A stretch of 64,000 nucleotides of DNA from Heritiera littoralis (lineage: Eukaryota; Streptophyta; Magnoliopsida; Malvales; Malvaceae), in contig JAPDPK010000078.1 in the NCBI GenBank assembly GCA_031772115.1, positions 248,001-312,000 of the forward strand, read 5' to 3'. Positions 11,211-21,822 of the stretch are shown piece by piece (the first letter of the stretch is position 1; each line of letters opens with the position of its first letter). The translations under genes and the position numbers were made by a program. Below the pieces are notes generated by a model. That model searched no databases and was not told the DNA's origin. It was given only the letters and a program-made list of their open reading frames with translations.

Positions 11211-12690
11211 AAGGTGATAAAATGAAATGCATGGAGAATTGAATTGGTATTTTGTGAGAATAGAAAACAAAAAGAATATAATAGAATATGTATTATGAAG
11301 TTTGGTCTATTAGAATGAAATATAATAGGAATTAGTATTCATACAGCAGGTTAGTTCAAAGAATATGATTGAAATAGGGTTAAAAGATTATTTTACCTTT
11401 TTATTAAATTAATTAATGTATTATAAAATAATGCCAATTATAATTAATTAATGAAAAATAATTATTAATTAAGAATAACTATTGAGTACTAATAAATTTT
11501 GAATTCTTTATTAATAAAGAATAATTTATTAATTATTAATGATTAAAATATTATTATTCTAATTAATTATTTATTAAATATAATTTAACTAATAAAAAAG
11601 AATAATTATAATTTATTTATTAGTTAATAACTTTTTGTTCATTATTAATTAATTAATTAAACTATCAAGGCTAAAATGAGATTTAAAAAAAAAACCATTT
11701 TCCTGGTTCCACGAAATTAAAAATCTTAGGCGGAGGGCTGAATGACAATTCTTTGTTTTCAAGGAATAACCAATCAATGAAAAATTTATTTCTTACTTAA
11801 AAAAAAATCAAATAAACAAATTGAAAGGTTTTTTGCAATATGAGGGGAGTGAAATTGCAATTCCCCAAACCAAATATGATCCAAGGATTAAGTTTTGAAG
11901 TTTTTTTTTGGCCTGATTAATTTTGAAGTTAGATGTTGCTTTTTTTTTAATAGTACAGTCTCATTTAAAATTACAATCACAATCAGCATATTACGTTTTA
12001 ATAACCGATAAGTAAAATGATGAATAAAAATAATAATAACAAACTAAATTCGATCTCATATTTAGTGAGACTCAAATCTGAAACCTCAAAATCTCATGAC
12101 CTCCTTTTTTTCACTAAGCAAAGCCCTCACTAGCATGTTGCCTTTTTATTTAATTTATGGAAACTTGTTAAATTTTTAAATTTCAATGTTTACTAAATAA
12201 TATTGCTAAAATATGTACTTAATTAAATTTATTATCTAAATTTAATTTTTAATGTAATATATTACTTAAGGATAAAATAATTAACATAAAAAATCATCAA
12301 AGGTATTTATACCATTCACCATTTGCACTTTTGGAATTTGTACTTTTTGGAATTTCCCCCCTAAAATATTTGCATTTTAATTATGAATATTATGATCATG
12401 CGGTCATAAAAAGCAAGTGGGTTTAAGAATTAATGATCTTTTATTAAATGATTAATTTTTTTTTAAATACATGTGGTTTTTAGGGAATCCATCAATTGAT
12501 AAATACACGAGGTTAATCCTCGTTATTTTTAAGTGAAGATTGATTAATTTAGTTGCACCAAAAAGAAGACTGGTTTGTTTAGAACTTGATCATGAATCTG
12601 CTTCTTGAAACCATAAAGAAATCGTGGTTGCCAAAGTTGTGAGTTTTAGAATAATAATAATTAAAAAAAAAAAACAAAGAATGTCATTGT
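11211..12690. other. Intergenic, very AT-rich
   Basis: No gene. About 11950-12090 resembles 42550-42715 (shared ATCTCA..TTTAGTGAGA motif and flank), a dispersed repeat of unknown type. Confidence 0.45.
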
Positions 12691-12699
12691 CCGATGGAT

Positions 12700-13023
12700 T
12701 TTCGAGGTTGGTCACAATTTTTTTTTGTAAGAATCTGGTTGGGCGGCAATTAAAGTGCTTGAAAGATTTGATAAAATCATCATGAAGACATGAACTAAGT
12801 GATGTTAATCCAATATAATAACCTTGTTTGTATTTAAAGCACTAATTTTAGGTAAAAAGCAATAAGGAAACATGAATTTAATTTTAATATTTGTTGTCCT
12901 TCAAATTTTTGCTAATTCAAGTAACCATAAATATATGTCTCGATCGAATTATTAATTCGAGTGATTACATGAATGTTAACAATATTATATTATTATTTTA
13001 TGATTGTTTTGCTTTTATATATA
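12700..13023 (+). repeat. Duplicated host block split by element 1, left half
   Basis: Near-identical to about 37318-37630 (for example AAGAATCTGGTTGG, TAATTTTAATATTTGTTGTC, GATTGTTTTGCTTTTATA). The right half resumes at 21169 after the retrotransposon. The paralog at 37.6 kb is thus the empty site. Confidence 0.9.
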
Positions 13024-14629
13024 TGTAAGACCCGAATTTTATTATACTATATACTATATTTGTACATGATTGATGGTGGAAATTAATTCTTCTAGTGAAA
13101 TTAAAGAATCATTGGATGTGAATTTCCACTTTGCATTTTAAGTCATGATGTATAGTATGGTTGATAAAAGAAAGAAAAAACAAATATCAATTTTAACAAG
13201 GAATATATGGGATTTAATCTTGATAAAAGGTCAAGATAGTATATATAAGGTATGAAAGCATTAAATGAGAGGAGATAAAATTAATAAATGTGGCTAACGT
13301 TGGCGTGGAGAAGAAGAAGAAGAATGACAAGAGAATTAAGGGCTAGAAGACAAAACAAAGAAAAGGATGGGGAGTTAGCCAATCAACGTTGGCTGGAAGA
13401 GACATGGGTGAAGAAAAGAGCAGAAAAGGAAATAGAAAAAAATCCAGGAAAGAGGCGACAGTGGACTTCTCGCCGGTTGCTTCATTTGACAAAGGAGGTT
13501 AAGCATTTAATAGCAAGAGGAGCAAGCCAATAAGGGCGAGCCAGTTTTACTTATTGTTTAAAAAGGAAAGTGGGCGGGCGAATACTAATTCAACCACCTT
13601 GGAGTTCACCATGGGCGAGCCGTGATGGGCGAGCTGACCATGGCTAAGAGGTTTAAAGTACGTTTTCTCAAAAAGAAAAATGAGACAGATTAATATTTTG
13701 AAAATAGAAAATACAAAACCTCTTGGGCGAGTTGACCCAATGGGCGAGTTGACCATTGGGCGAGTTGACCATGGGCGAGCCAGAATGGGCGAGTTGACCA
13801 TGGGCGAGCAAATTTCAATTTATATTTTCTACGAGAATGAGAATAATACCTTTTTGGAATTATTATTTATTCAAATGATTTAAATTCAATAATGTGTTTC
13901 CTTAAAGGTATTTTGAGTTATAAATATGATTTTGAGACCATAGGCCCCTAGTTTCATGCATTTCTATTTGTTATGAGGCTGATGGACCCGCCAAGTCATC
14001 AGCGGTCTCGAGGTCACTTGGCAAGTGGACCCCGAGGACCACCCATAGATTGTGGCCATAGATCTACTTTATCCCTACTGGGATGATTATGCCGTTCTCG
14101 CAAGGGGGAGGGGGAACGATGATAGCATGATTTATTTATATGTGATGCCTAGTCTCAACTTGTTAACTTTTGTTACAGAAAGGATTTGTTAAATCCTATT
14201 CACTGTTTATTACATGATATTGTAAATTGTTTTCTATATCCACTGGGTTTACTATTAAGAAAGATAAAAGTTTTGGGGAATAAGGTTAGATTTGTGTACA
14301 TCTTCCTTACTGAGCATGTTATCGCTCACCCCTTATTTTCCACTCCACAGATTACTGATCTTGGATTAAGAGAATTACTTTCCAGAGATTATCGACTGCT
14401 AGTGGATATCTGATATCAAAGGTATATTATTTCTTTTATATATTCAGAAAAAAAAATTGTACAGTACTACTTTAAATAGAAGGGAATGTAAATACATCTT
14501 AGAGTACCAATAAGAGATTTAATGGTTATTTAAATGTTCGGAGTTGTTAAGCATCACAGACAGCCCAACCGGTAAGTAAGTGGAGTTTTTAAGTAAATAT
14601 TAGTTATATAGTGTATTTGGGATGTTACA
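13024..14629 (+). repeat. 5' LTR of element 1
   Basis: 1606 bp, TG...CA ends. It carries a GGGCGAG-rich zone (about 13530-13810), a 90-bp block from 13977 shared with the LTR of element 2, and the hairpin TGAGC..GCTCA at 14311-14328. Confidence 0.95.
13723..13810 (+). repeat. Tandem TGGGCGAGTTGACCA array in the 5' LTR
   Basis: About six units of 13-18 bp built on TGGGCGAGTTGACC and TGGGCGAGC. The same array in the 3' LTR (20309-20350) has about three units, so the copy number changed after or during insertion. Confidence 0.9.
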
Positions 14630-14636
14630 GATTTAA

Positions 14637-14648
14637 TGGTATCAGAGC
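14637..14648 (+). other. Primer binding site of element 1
   Basis: TGGTATCAGAGC, seven bases after the 5' LTR end, complementary to the 3' end of plant initiator methionine tRNA, the usual primer of plant LTR retrotransposons. Confidence 0.95.
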
Positions 14649-14778
14649 AGGGTTGGTCAGATGTCTAGTGATGTTTATAATGAAAAGTGAATAGTAAACA
14701 TTCCCTGTAGTACTATATATTCTGAATATATGATTGATATGCTACTGATGAGTAATAAATGATCTTTGTGGTACAGAA

Positions 14779-16548
14779 ATGAGTGGAAGAAGGAGGGTGA
14801 CACGCTCAGTTAGAGATATCGGCCGAGGTAGGACGGCACAGATTCCGGAGCCGCAGACACCGGAACCTGCCCCTAGACCTCCACGTCCTCTACAGTTAGA
14901 GAACATTGATACTCGTGTGAACCAGGTAGAGAGGTTAGTAGCCGATTTTATGGCTATGTATCAGGCGGATAGAGCTGCGGATAGGGCGGAGAGGGAGAGA
15001 GCCACAGCTCCTGCAGCCCCAATAGAAGCGCCAGTACCGCCACCGTCGGCACCAGTTGTGCCTGAGCCTCCGCCTATTCCACCACCGGCACCTCAGCCAC
15101 CGGCAGCTCCACCACAGCCATTGGTTCAGCCGCCTCGAAATGCGGAGACTTATTGTAATGTAGCATTGGTGAAATCATTTAAAAAGTTGGATCCACCCAA
15201 GTTTAAAGGTACTAGGGATCCATTGGCGGCGGAGCAATGGATTATTAAAATTGATAGATTACTTCAGATTATGAGATGTTCAGAAACAGAAAAGGTAGGC
15301 TTAGCAGTGTTCCATTTGGCAGATGATGCGAGACATTGGTGGAAGGCCACTCAGACAGTATTATTTGCTCAGCATCAAGATCTGTCATGGGATATTTTTG
15401 TGGAAGCTTTTAGGAGGCAGTATATTCCTGAAACTGCTCAGGATAAATTACAGCAGGAATTCATGGGTTTAGTTCAGGGCAGCATGTCAGTGGACGAGTA
15501 TGAGGCCAAATTTACTACACTGAGCCGTTTTGATCCACAAACTAGTGCGAATACCCGGTATAAGATTTCGAGGTTTAGAGCTGGGTTGAGGCCATCCATT
15601 AGAATGAAGCTAGCCCCATTTGTTATACAAACTTATGGTGAGATAGTTCAACGGGCTCAGCTATGTGAGAGGGATTATGAGCAGTTCCAGCTCGATTTCA
15701 GTAGTAAGAATAAAGGTAAAGCAAAGGTAAAGGCTAAGAGGTTTATGGAGGAAAGATCAGGTAGAGAGCAGCCTAAGAGAAGCAGACCTATGGGCATACA
15801 GATTTCAGAGGGCAGATTTAGTAAACCAGCAATTTCTACACCTGCTAGTGGCCCTACCACTACTCAGAGGAGTGTTGCACCTTTATGTAGACAGTGTGGA
15901 AGGTCGCATAGGTCACGCCCTTGTCCTTTAATGTCTAGGGCATGTTTTAATTGCGGACAGACGGGGCACTTTGTCAGGAATTGCCCGATGCTTAGAGAAT
16001 CTGCTGCTTCCACTATTCCTCCTGCCTTACCGCAGATAGTGGCCCCGGCAGCTCAGAGTGAGCCAGAGAAAGCGACACCCTCACAGCCGAGGCGGGTGAC
16101 CGCCGCAGAGAAGGGTAAGAAGGTTGTGACTCAGGGTCGGGTATACGCGTTGGATCAAGAGACTGCCGACGCCTCTATCGATGTAATTAAAGGTAAAATT
16201 TATCTCTTTGACATTCCTATAATTGCCTTATTTGATCCGGGTTCTACCCATTCATTCTTATCGCCTATATATGCCAACAGGACCCCAGTAGAGCCGGAGT
16301 TGTTAGAATGTACTTTACAAGTGAAAACTCTTTTTAATGATTTCCAAAGAACGGATGTTGTATATCGGAATTGTAAATTGACTATTGGAGAGAAGGTTTT
16401 TACGGCTAACCTAATTTTGTTGAACATATATGATTTTGATATCATTTTGGGTATGGATTGGTTAGCTGCAAATCATGTTAGTTTGGATTGTAATACTAAG
16501 TTTATTACCTTCTCTCATCCCGAAAAGTACATTGTAAAGTTATTGTAA
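14779..16548 (+). CDS. Gag-protease region of element 1
   Basis: A 589-codon open frame. The N-terminal about 125 residues are low-complexity and rich in proline and alanine. About residues 130-300 form the retrotransposon Gag domain (W.I.KIDRLL, FH...DARHWW, FRRQYIP, MS.DEYEAKFT.LSRF). A zinc knuckle CFNCGQTGHFVRNC lies at residues 389-402, with an upstream CRQCG-like half. The aspartic protease follows with LFDPGSTHSF (catalytic Asp 486) and IILGMDWL. Gag packages element RNA in cytoplasmic particles and the protease matures the polyprotein. In related chromoviruses gag and pol are one frame; here a stop at 16548 and degenerate sequence to about 16620 separate it from RT. Start chosen as the first ATG after the primer site. 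Confidence 0.9.
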   Translation: MSGRRRVTRSVRDIGRGRTAQIPEPQTPEPAPRPPRPLQLENIDTRVNQVERLVADFMAMYQADRAADRAERERATAPAAPIEAPVPPPSAPVVPEPPPIPPPAPQPPAAPPQPLVQPPRNAETYCNVALVKSFKKLDPPKFKGTRDPLAAEQWIIKIDRLLQIMRCSETEKVGLAVFHLADDARHWWKATQTVLFAQHQDLSWDIFVEAFRRQYIPETAQDKLQQEFMGLVQGSMSVDEYEAKFTTLSRFDPQTSANTRYKISRFRAGLRPSIRMKLAPFVIQTYGEIVQRAQLCERDYEQFQLDFSSKNKGKAKVKAKRFMEERSGREQPKRSRPMGIQISEGRFSKPAISTPASGPTTTQRSVAPLCRQCGRSHRSRPCPLMSRACFNCGQTGHFVRNCPMLRESAASTIPPALPQIVAPAAQSEPEKATPSQPRRVTAAEKGKKVVTQGRVYALDQETADASIDVIKGKIYLFDIPIIALFDPGSTHSFLSPIYANRTPVEPELLECTLQVKTLFNDFQRTDVVYRNCKLTIGEKVFTANLILLNIYDFDIILGMDWLAANHVSLDCNTKFITFSHPEKYIVKLL

Positions 16549-16582
16549 ATTAATAAAAAGTATGTGACTTTTATGTTATGAA

Positions 16583-18235
16583 ATGACATGTGTTCTGAAA
16601 TTGTGGTTGTGTATGAATGTTTATGAAGGATATATTGCTAGTGTGGAGGATGTAGAGAGGAAATATCCAAAGATTCAAGAGATCCCTGTGGTCAAGGACT
16701 TCTCGAATGTATTTCCAGAGGATTTACCAGGGTTACCACCGGATCGAGAGACGGAATTTACGATCGAGTTGGTACCTGGTACGGAGCCGATTTCTAGACC
16801 CCTATATCGGATGGCACTGACTGAGTTGGATGAACATAAGAAACGGCTCCAAGAATTATTAGATAAGGGATTTATACGTCCTAGTGTGTCACCTTGGGGA
16901 GCTCCGGTATTATTTGTTCGGAAGAAGGATGGTAGTCTCCGGTTATGTAAAGATTATCGGATGTTAAATCGGGCTACCGTTAAGAATAAGTATCCACTAC
17001 CTCGGATTGACGATCTATTTGATCAGCTCAAGGGTGCACAGGTATTTTCCAAGATAGACCTCCGATCAGGTTATCACCAGTTGAAAATCAAGGAGTCGGA
17101 CGTGCATAAGACAACCTTTCAGACTCGTTATGGTCACTATGAGTTCCTAGTGATGCCTTTTGGATTAACAAATGCCCCTGCAGCTTTTATGAGCTTGATG
17201 AATGAGGTGTTTCATCCCTTTTTGGATAAGTTTGTCATAGTGTTTATAGATGACATACTGATTTATTCTAAGACACCAGAGGAGCATGAGCAGCATTTAC
17301 AGGTTGTTCTACAGACCCTCAGAGAGCGGAAATTGTATGCTAAGCTTAGTAAATGTGAGTTCTGGCTTGATCATATAATATTTCTCGGACATGTGGTGTC
17401 AAGGAACGGGGTGTCAGTTGATCCATCCAAGATAGAGGCCATTGTTCAGTGGGAGAGGCCTAACACAGTTACCGAAATACGGAGTTTCTTGGGTCTTGCC
17501 GGATACTATCGCAGGTTTGTGGAGGGATTTTCTAGACTTGCTGCTCCATTGACACGACTCACACGTAAGGATGTAAAGTTTGAGTGGAATGATGCGTGTG
17601 AGCATAGTTTTGGTGAGCTTAAGAGGAGATTGACTACTGCCCCCGTATTAGCCCTTCCTAGTGGATCAGGTGGATTTATGGTGTATACCGATGCATCCGC
17701 TCAAGGTTTGGGGTGTGTACTTATGCAGCATGGTCGAGTTATAGCCTATGGTTCTCGACAGTTGAAGGATCATGAGAGGAATTACCCGACACATGATTTG
17801 GAGTTAGCTGCGGTAGTGTTTGCACTGAAGATATGGCGACATTACTTGTATGGGGAGAAATTTCAGATATATACAGATCATAAGAGTCTGAAATATATAT
17901 TCTCGCAGAAAGAGTTGAATTTGAGGCAGAGACGGTGGATGGAACTATTAAAAGATTATGATTGTGAGATTTTGTATCACCCAGGTAAAGCTAATGTAGT
18001 AGCTGATGCATTGAGCCGTAAGCATGTTGGCATGGTATCGTATATGATGATCAGGGAGCATGAGCTGATAGAGCAGTTCTCTAACCTCAGTATGACAGTT
18101 GTTTCCTCTGACCAGTATGGATTTACGGCTAGTTTTCGTATAGAGCCGGATTTGATGGACCGAATCAGGGAAGGTCAGAGGAGGATGATTATTGCATTGG
18201 GGTTGCCAGTCAGATTCAGATGGGAGTTATGTTAG
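16583..18235 (+). CDS. Reverse transcriptase-RNase H region of element 1
   Basis: A 550-codon open frame, a piece of pol. RT motifs are in order: LDKGFIRPSVSPWGAPVLFV, KKDGSLRLCKDYR, LRSGYHQLKI, MPFGLTNAPAAF and the catalytic FIDDILIYSK (residues 221-230, equivalent to YVDD). RNase H follows with VYTDASAQGLGCVL (Asp 370), DLELAAVVFALKIWRHYLYG, TDHKSLKYIFSQ and ANVVADALSR. It copies element RNA to cDNA and removes the RNA strand. The ATG at 16583 is not a true start; codons before about 16630 do not look like pol. The frame is lost at 18235, before the integrase zinc finger. Confidence 0.9.
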   Translation: MTCVLKLWLCMNVYEGYIASVEDVERKYPKIQEIPVVKDFSNVFPEDLPGLPPDRETEFTIELVPGTEPISRPLYRMALTELDEHKKRLQELLDKGFIRPSVSPWGAPVLFVRKKDGSLRLCKDYRMLNRATVKNKYPLPRIDDLFDQLKGAQVFSKIDLRSGYHQLKIKESDVHKTTFQTRYGHYEFLVMPFGLTNAPAAFMSLMNEVFHPFLDKFVIVFIDDILIYSKTPEEHEQHLQVVLQTLRERKLYAKLSKCEFWLDHIIFLGHVVSRNGVSVDPSKIEAIVQWERPNTVTEIRSFLGLAGYYRRFVEGFSRLAAPLTRLTRKDVKFEWNDACEHSFGELKRRLTTAPVLALPSGSGGFMVYTDASAQGLGCVLMQHGRVIAYGSRQLKDHERNYPTHDLELAAVVFALKIWRHYLYGEKFQIYTDHKSLKYIFSQKELNLRQRRWMELLKDYDCEILYHPGKANVVADALSRKHVGMVSYMMIREHELIEQFSNLSMTVVSSDQYGFTASFRIEPDLMDRIREGQRRMIIALGLPVRFRWELC

Positions 18236-18405
18236 ATTTTGAGATTGGCATGACGGAATACTGAGGTTTAGAGGTCGGATATGTGTTCCCGGTGATCGCA
18301 GATTCGAGATTTGATATTATCAGAGGCTCATACCTCTAGATACACGTTACATCCGGGTAGTACTAAGATGTACCAGAATCTCCGGAGAATTATTGGTGGC
18401 CTAAG
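18236..18405 (+). pseudogene. Broken integrase N-terminal (HHCC) segment of element 1
   Basis: Sequence similar to the usual YHPGSTKMYQNLRR..YWWPKMK segment is present but out of frame (a base appears to be missing near 18393), linking the RT frame to the integrase frame. Confidence 0.7.
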
Positions 18406-19056
18406 ATGAAGAAAGACATCGTTGAGTTTGTTACTAGATGTCTAACATGCCAACAGATTAAGATTGAGCATCAGAAGCCGGCAGGTATGCTTCGACCATT
18501 ATCGATTCCTACGTGGAAATGGGAGTATGTTACTATGGATTTTATTATGGGATTACCACGGACCCGGAAGGGGTATGATGCTATTTGGGTGATAGTGGAT
18601 AGATTGACTAAGTCTGCTCATTTCTTGGCCATGAGATCTACAGATTCAGTTAGTGCCTTGGCCGAATTGTATGTCAGGGAGATAGTGAGGTTACATGGTG
18701 TTCCAGTGAGTATTACCTCTGATAGGGACTCCCGCTTCACCTCTCATTTCTGGGAGAGATTTCAGGAGGCTATGGGATCCCAGCTGAGTTTTAGCACCGC
18801 TTTTCATCCACAGACTGATGGGCAGTCCGAGCGTACGATACAGACGCTCGAGGATATGTTGAGAGCGTGTGCATTGGATTTTAGAGGCTCATGGGACGAT
18901 CATTTACCCCTGGCAGAGTTTGCTTATAACAATAGTTTTCATACTAGCATCGGCATGGCACCGTATGAGGCATTGTATGGCAGACGATGCAGCTCCCCGA
19001 TAGCATGGGAAGAAGTTGGAGACCATAAACTGTTAGCTCCTGATTTGGTCGAGTAG
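18406..19056 (+). CDS. Integrase core of element 1
   Basis: The 216-codon frame holds the end of the HHCC finger (CLTCQQIKIEHQKPAG) and the DDE core: VTMDFIMGLP, VIVDRLTKSAHF, ITSDRDSRFTSHFW, then FHPQTDGQSERTIQTLEDML with the catalytic Glu. It inserts the cDNA into chromosomal DNA. A TAG at 19054-19056 interrupts the frame; ASRDVRMI and the C-terminal part continue after it in the same phase. Confidence 0.9.
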   Translation: MKKDIVEFVTRCLTCQQIKIEHQKPAGMLRPLSIPTWKWEYVTMDFIMGLPRTRKGYDAIWVIVDRLTKSAHFLAMRSTDSVSALAELYVREIVRLHGVPVSITSDRDSRFTSHFWERFQEAMGSQLSFSTAFHPQTDGQSERTIQTLEDMLRACALDFRGSWDDHLPLAEFAYNNSFHTSIGMAPYEALYGRRCSSPIAWEEVGDHKLLAPDLVE

Positions 19057-19410
19057 GCTTCTCGTGATGTACGGATGATTTGTGAAAGGCTCAGAATGGC
19101 TCAAAGTCGGCAGAAGAGTTATGCAGATACTAGACGACGACCCTTGGAGTTTGTAGCGGGTGATTATGTATTTTTAAAGGTCTCACCGTCCAAAGGTATA
19201 ATGAGATTCGGGAAGAGAGGAAAGTTGAGTCCTCGGTACATTGGGCCTTATGAGATCTTAGATCGTGTGGGAGATGTGGCATATCGGTTAGCACTACCAC
19301 CAGACTTGTCAGGTGTGCATAACGTATTCCATGTCTCGATGTTGAGAAAGTACCATCCAGATCCTTCTCACGTATTCGACATGAACCACTGGAGATCAGA
19401 GAGGACATGA
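19057..19410 (+). pseudogene. Integrase C-terminal GPY/F domain of element 1
   Basis: From the stop at 19056 the frame continues with QKSYADTRRRPLEF, GDYVFLKVSPSKG, LSPRYIGPYEILDRVG and VFHVSMLRKYHPDPSHV, the GPY/F module typical of gypsy integrases. The frame ends at 19410 after a small indel near 19385. Confidence 0.85.
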
Positions 19411-19586
19411 GTTACGTCGAGAAACCGGTACGGATTTTAGATAGGAAGGATAAAGTATTGCGGTCTAAGACGATTCCTTTGGTTAAAGTGCTCTGGCAGT
19501 ATCATAACGAGGAGGAGGCTACCTGGGAGTTAGAAAGCCTTATGCGTGAGAGTATCCAGAGCTTTTCAATTGATAGGTCTAGTTAA
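19407..19586 (+). pseudogene. Chromodomain-like tail of element 1
   Basis: In another frame this reads MSYVEKPVRILDRKDKVLRS, then TIPLVKVLWQYHNEEEATWE. This matches the chromodomain-type end of Tekay/Del-like chromovirus integrases, thought to guide insertion to certain chromatin. It is out of frame with the preceding GPY/F domain. Confidence 0.8.
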
Positions 19587-19607
19587 ATTTGGAGGACCAA
19601 ATTTCTT

Positions 19608-19621
19608 AAGGTGGGGAGAAA
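19608..19621 (+). other. Polypurine tract of element 1
   Basis: AAGGTGGGGAGAAA lies directly before the 3' LTR. The same context (GGACCAAATTTCTTAAGG) precedes the 3' LTR of element 2. Confidence 0.9.
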
Positions 19622-21168
19622 TGTAAGACCCGAATTTTATTATACTATATACTATATTTGTACATGATTGATGGTGGAAATTAATTCTTCTAGTGAAATT
19701 AAAGAATCATTGGATGTGAATTTCCACTTTGCATTTTAAGTCATGATGTATAGTATGGTTGATAAAAGAAAGAAAAACAAATATCAATTTAACAAGGAAT
19801 ATATGGGATTTAATCTTGATAAAAGGTCAAGATAGTATATATAAGGTATGAAAGCATTAAATGAGATGAGATAAAATTAATAAATGTGGCTAACGTTGGC
19901 GTGGAGAAGAAGAAGAAGAATGACAAGAGAATTAAGGGCTAGAAGACAAAACAAAGAAAAGATGGGGAGTTAGCCAATCAATGTTGGCTGAGAGACATGG
20001 GCGAAGAGAAGAGCAGAAAAGGAAATAGAAAAAGTCCAGGAAAGGGGCAGTGGACTTCTCGCCGGTTGCTTTTTGACAAAGGAGACTAAGCATTTAATAG
20101 CAAGAGGAGCAAGCCAATAAGGGCGAGCCAGTTTTACTTATTGTTTAAAAAGGAAAGTGGGCGGGCGAATACTAATTCAACCACCTTGGAGTTCACCATG
20201 GGCGAGCCGTGATGGGCGAGCTGACCATGGCTAAGAGGTTTAAAGTACATTTCTCAAAAAGAAAAATGAGACAGATTAATATTTTGAAAATAGAAAATAC
20301 AAAACCTCTTGGGCGAGTTGACCATTGGGCGAGTTGACCATGGGCGAGCAGATTTCAATTTATATTTTCTACGAGAATGAGAATAATACCTTTTTGGAAT
20401 TATTATTTATTCAAATGATTTAAATTCAATAATGTGTTTCCTTAAAGGTATTTTGAGTTATAAATATGATTTTGAGACCATAGGCCCCTAGTTTCATGCA
20501 TTTCTATTTGTTATGAGGCTGATGGACCCGCCAAGTCATCAGCGGTCTCGAGGTCACTTGGCAAGTGGACCCGAGGACCACCCATAGATTGTGGCCATAG
20601 ATCTACTTTATCTCTACTGGGATGATTATGCCGTTCTCGCAAGGGGGAGGGGGAACGATGATAGCATGATTTATTTATATGTGATGCCTAGTCTCAACTT
20701 GTTAACTTTTGTTACAGAAAGGATTTGTTAAATCCTATTCACTGTTTATTACATGATATTGTAAATTGTTTTCTATATCCACTGGGTTTACTATTAAGAA
20801 AGATAAAAGTTTTGGGGAATAAGGTTAGATTTGTGTACATCTTCCTTACTGAGCATGTTATCGCTCACCCCTTATTTTCCACTCCACAGATTACTGATCT
20901 TGGATTAAGAGAATTACTTTCCAGAGATTATCGACTGCTAGTGGATATCTGATATCAAAGGTATATTATTTCTTTTATATATTCAGAAAAAAAAATTGTA
21001 CAGTACTAATTTAAATAGAAGGGAATGTATATACATCTTAGAGTACCAATAAGAGATTTAATGGTTATTAAAATGTTCGGAGTCGTTAAGCATCACAGAC
21101 AGCCCAACCGGTAAATAAGTGGAGTTTTTAAGTAAATATTAGTTATATAGTGTATTTGGGATGTTACA
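19622..21168 (+). repeat. 3' LTR of element 1
   Basis: 1547 bp, same ends as the 5' LTR. It is about 60 bp shorter, partly through fewer TGGGCGAGTTGACC units (20309-20350) and several small indels around 19900-20100. Confidence 0.95.
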
Positions 21169-21806
21169 ATATATTAAGTTTTTGGTAAAATATATAATTA
21201 TGTATATGTAAGTGTTTATCGAAAAATTAAAATTTGACATTTAATTGTTTGCTTATTATGATGATTTAATGTTTTTAAAAATTAAATTAAATATTCATGC
21301 ATTATAATAGTTTGTTAGTCACCAAAATAGCTAAACTTTAAGATTTTAGAAATATCAAATTAACAATAATATTGCACTAAAATGTATAAAAGAATATTAA
21401 TTAGACCGAGACTCTAGGAGTGGGACCTAATGAGGTCAAGAGGTTTAATCTCACATCAGTTGGTTCTTAATTTGATATATTTTGGTAATTTCTATATTAG
21501 TAGTTCTTTACAGTTTAAATTTGATTGATCTCAATTTCCTTTATTCAGTGTTTCGGTGATATAAGTTAAGAGAAAGCATTATTAACTTTGAAAGGACGAG
21601 ATAGGGAAGATCAGAATGTTTATAGCAAAAAATACATCATTGGGATGGTAGCTTTTATCCACAACAATATATGTAATATTGATTTGATGACCAACCTGTC
21701 TAATTAAAATATCGTTCGTATAAATTTATTGCATCTAATTGCATGGTTATGGTTATAAATTCCATAAAATGGTTTCTGATATACATATTTGTTTTCATGA
21801 ACGCAG
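21169..21806 (+). other. Leader intron or upstream region of NLR copy 1
   Basis: After the retrotransposon the host block resumes (ATTAAGTTTTTGGTAA, as at about 37628). From about 21545 it matches the leader intron of copies 2 and 3 (GGTGATATAAGTT, GAAAGCATTATTA, AGGGAAGATCAGAATG). It ends in a splice acceptor CGCAG at 21802-21806. No leader exon was found between the LTR and this acceptor. Confidence 0.75.
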
Positions 21807-21822
21807 GGACGTACTTATAGCC

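Larger units (their letters stand above)
13024..21168 (+). mobile_element. Element 1: full-length Ty3/gypsy chromovirus-type retrotransposon
   Basis: Two LTRs (13024-14629 and 19622-21168) begin TGTAAGACCCGAATTTTATT and end GGGATGTTACA. Target-site duplication is ATATA (13019-13023 and 21169-21173), and an empty paralogous site exists at about 37630. The order gag, protease, RT, RNase H, integrase and chromodomain-like tail is that of Ty3/gypsy; the tail and GPY/F region suggest a Tekay/Del-like chromovirus (inference). The LTRs differ by many small indels and substitutions, and the polyprotein is interrupted at 16548, 18235, between 18236 and 18400, at 19056 and at about 19390. The copy is therefore not expected to be autonomous now. 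It sits in the same orientation as NLR copy 1, whose start is about 650 bp downstream. Confidence 0.95.

Noticed and set aside
13723..13810. CRISPR-like look of the TGGGCGAGTTGACC array
   Set aside because: Plant DNA, units abut or differ by a few bases, no unique spacers; simple LTR minisatellite.
14186..14413. A 75-codon frame repeated exactly at 20725-20952
   Set aside because: It lies in the LTR of element 1 and includes the hairpin; duplication is due to the LTR, not protein conservation.
16231..16245. Protease motif of element 1 is DPGS rather than the textbook DSG or DTG
   Set aside because: Plant gypsy elements with DPGSTH are common; not a lesion worth reporting.
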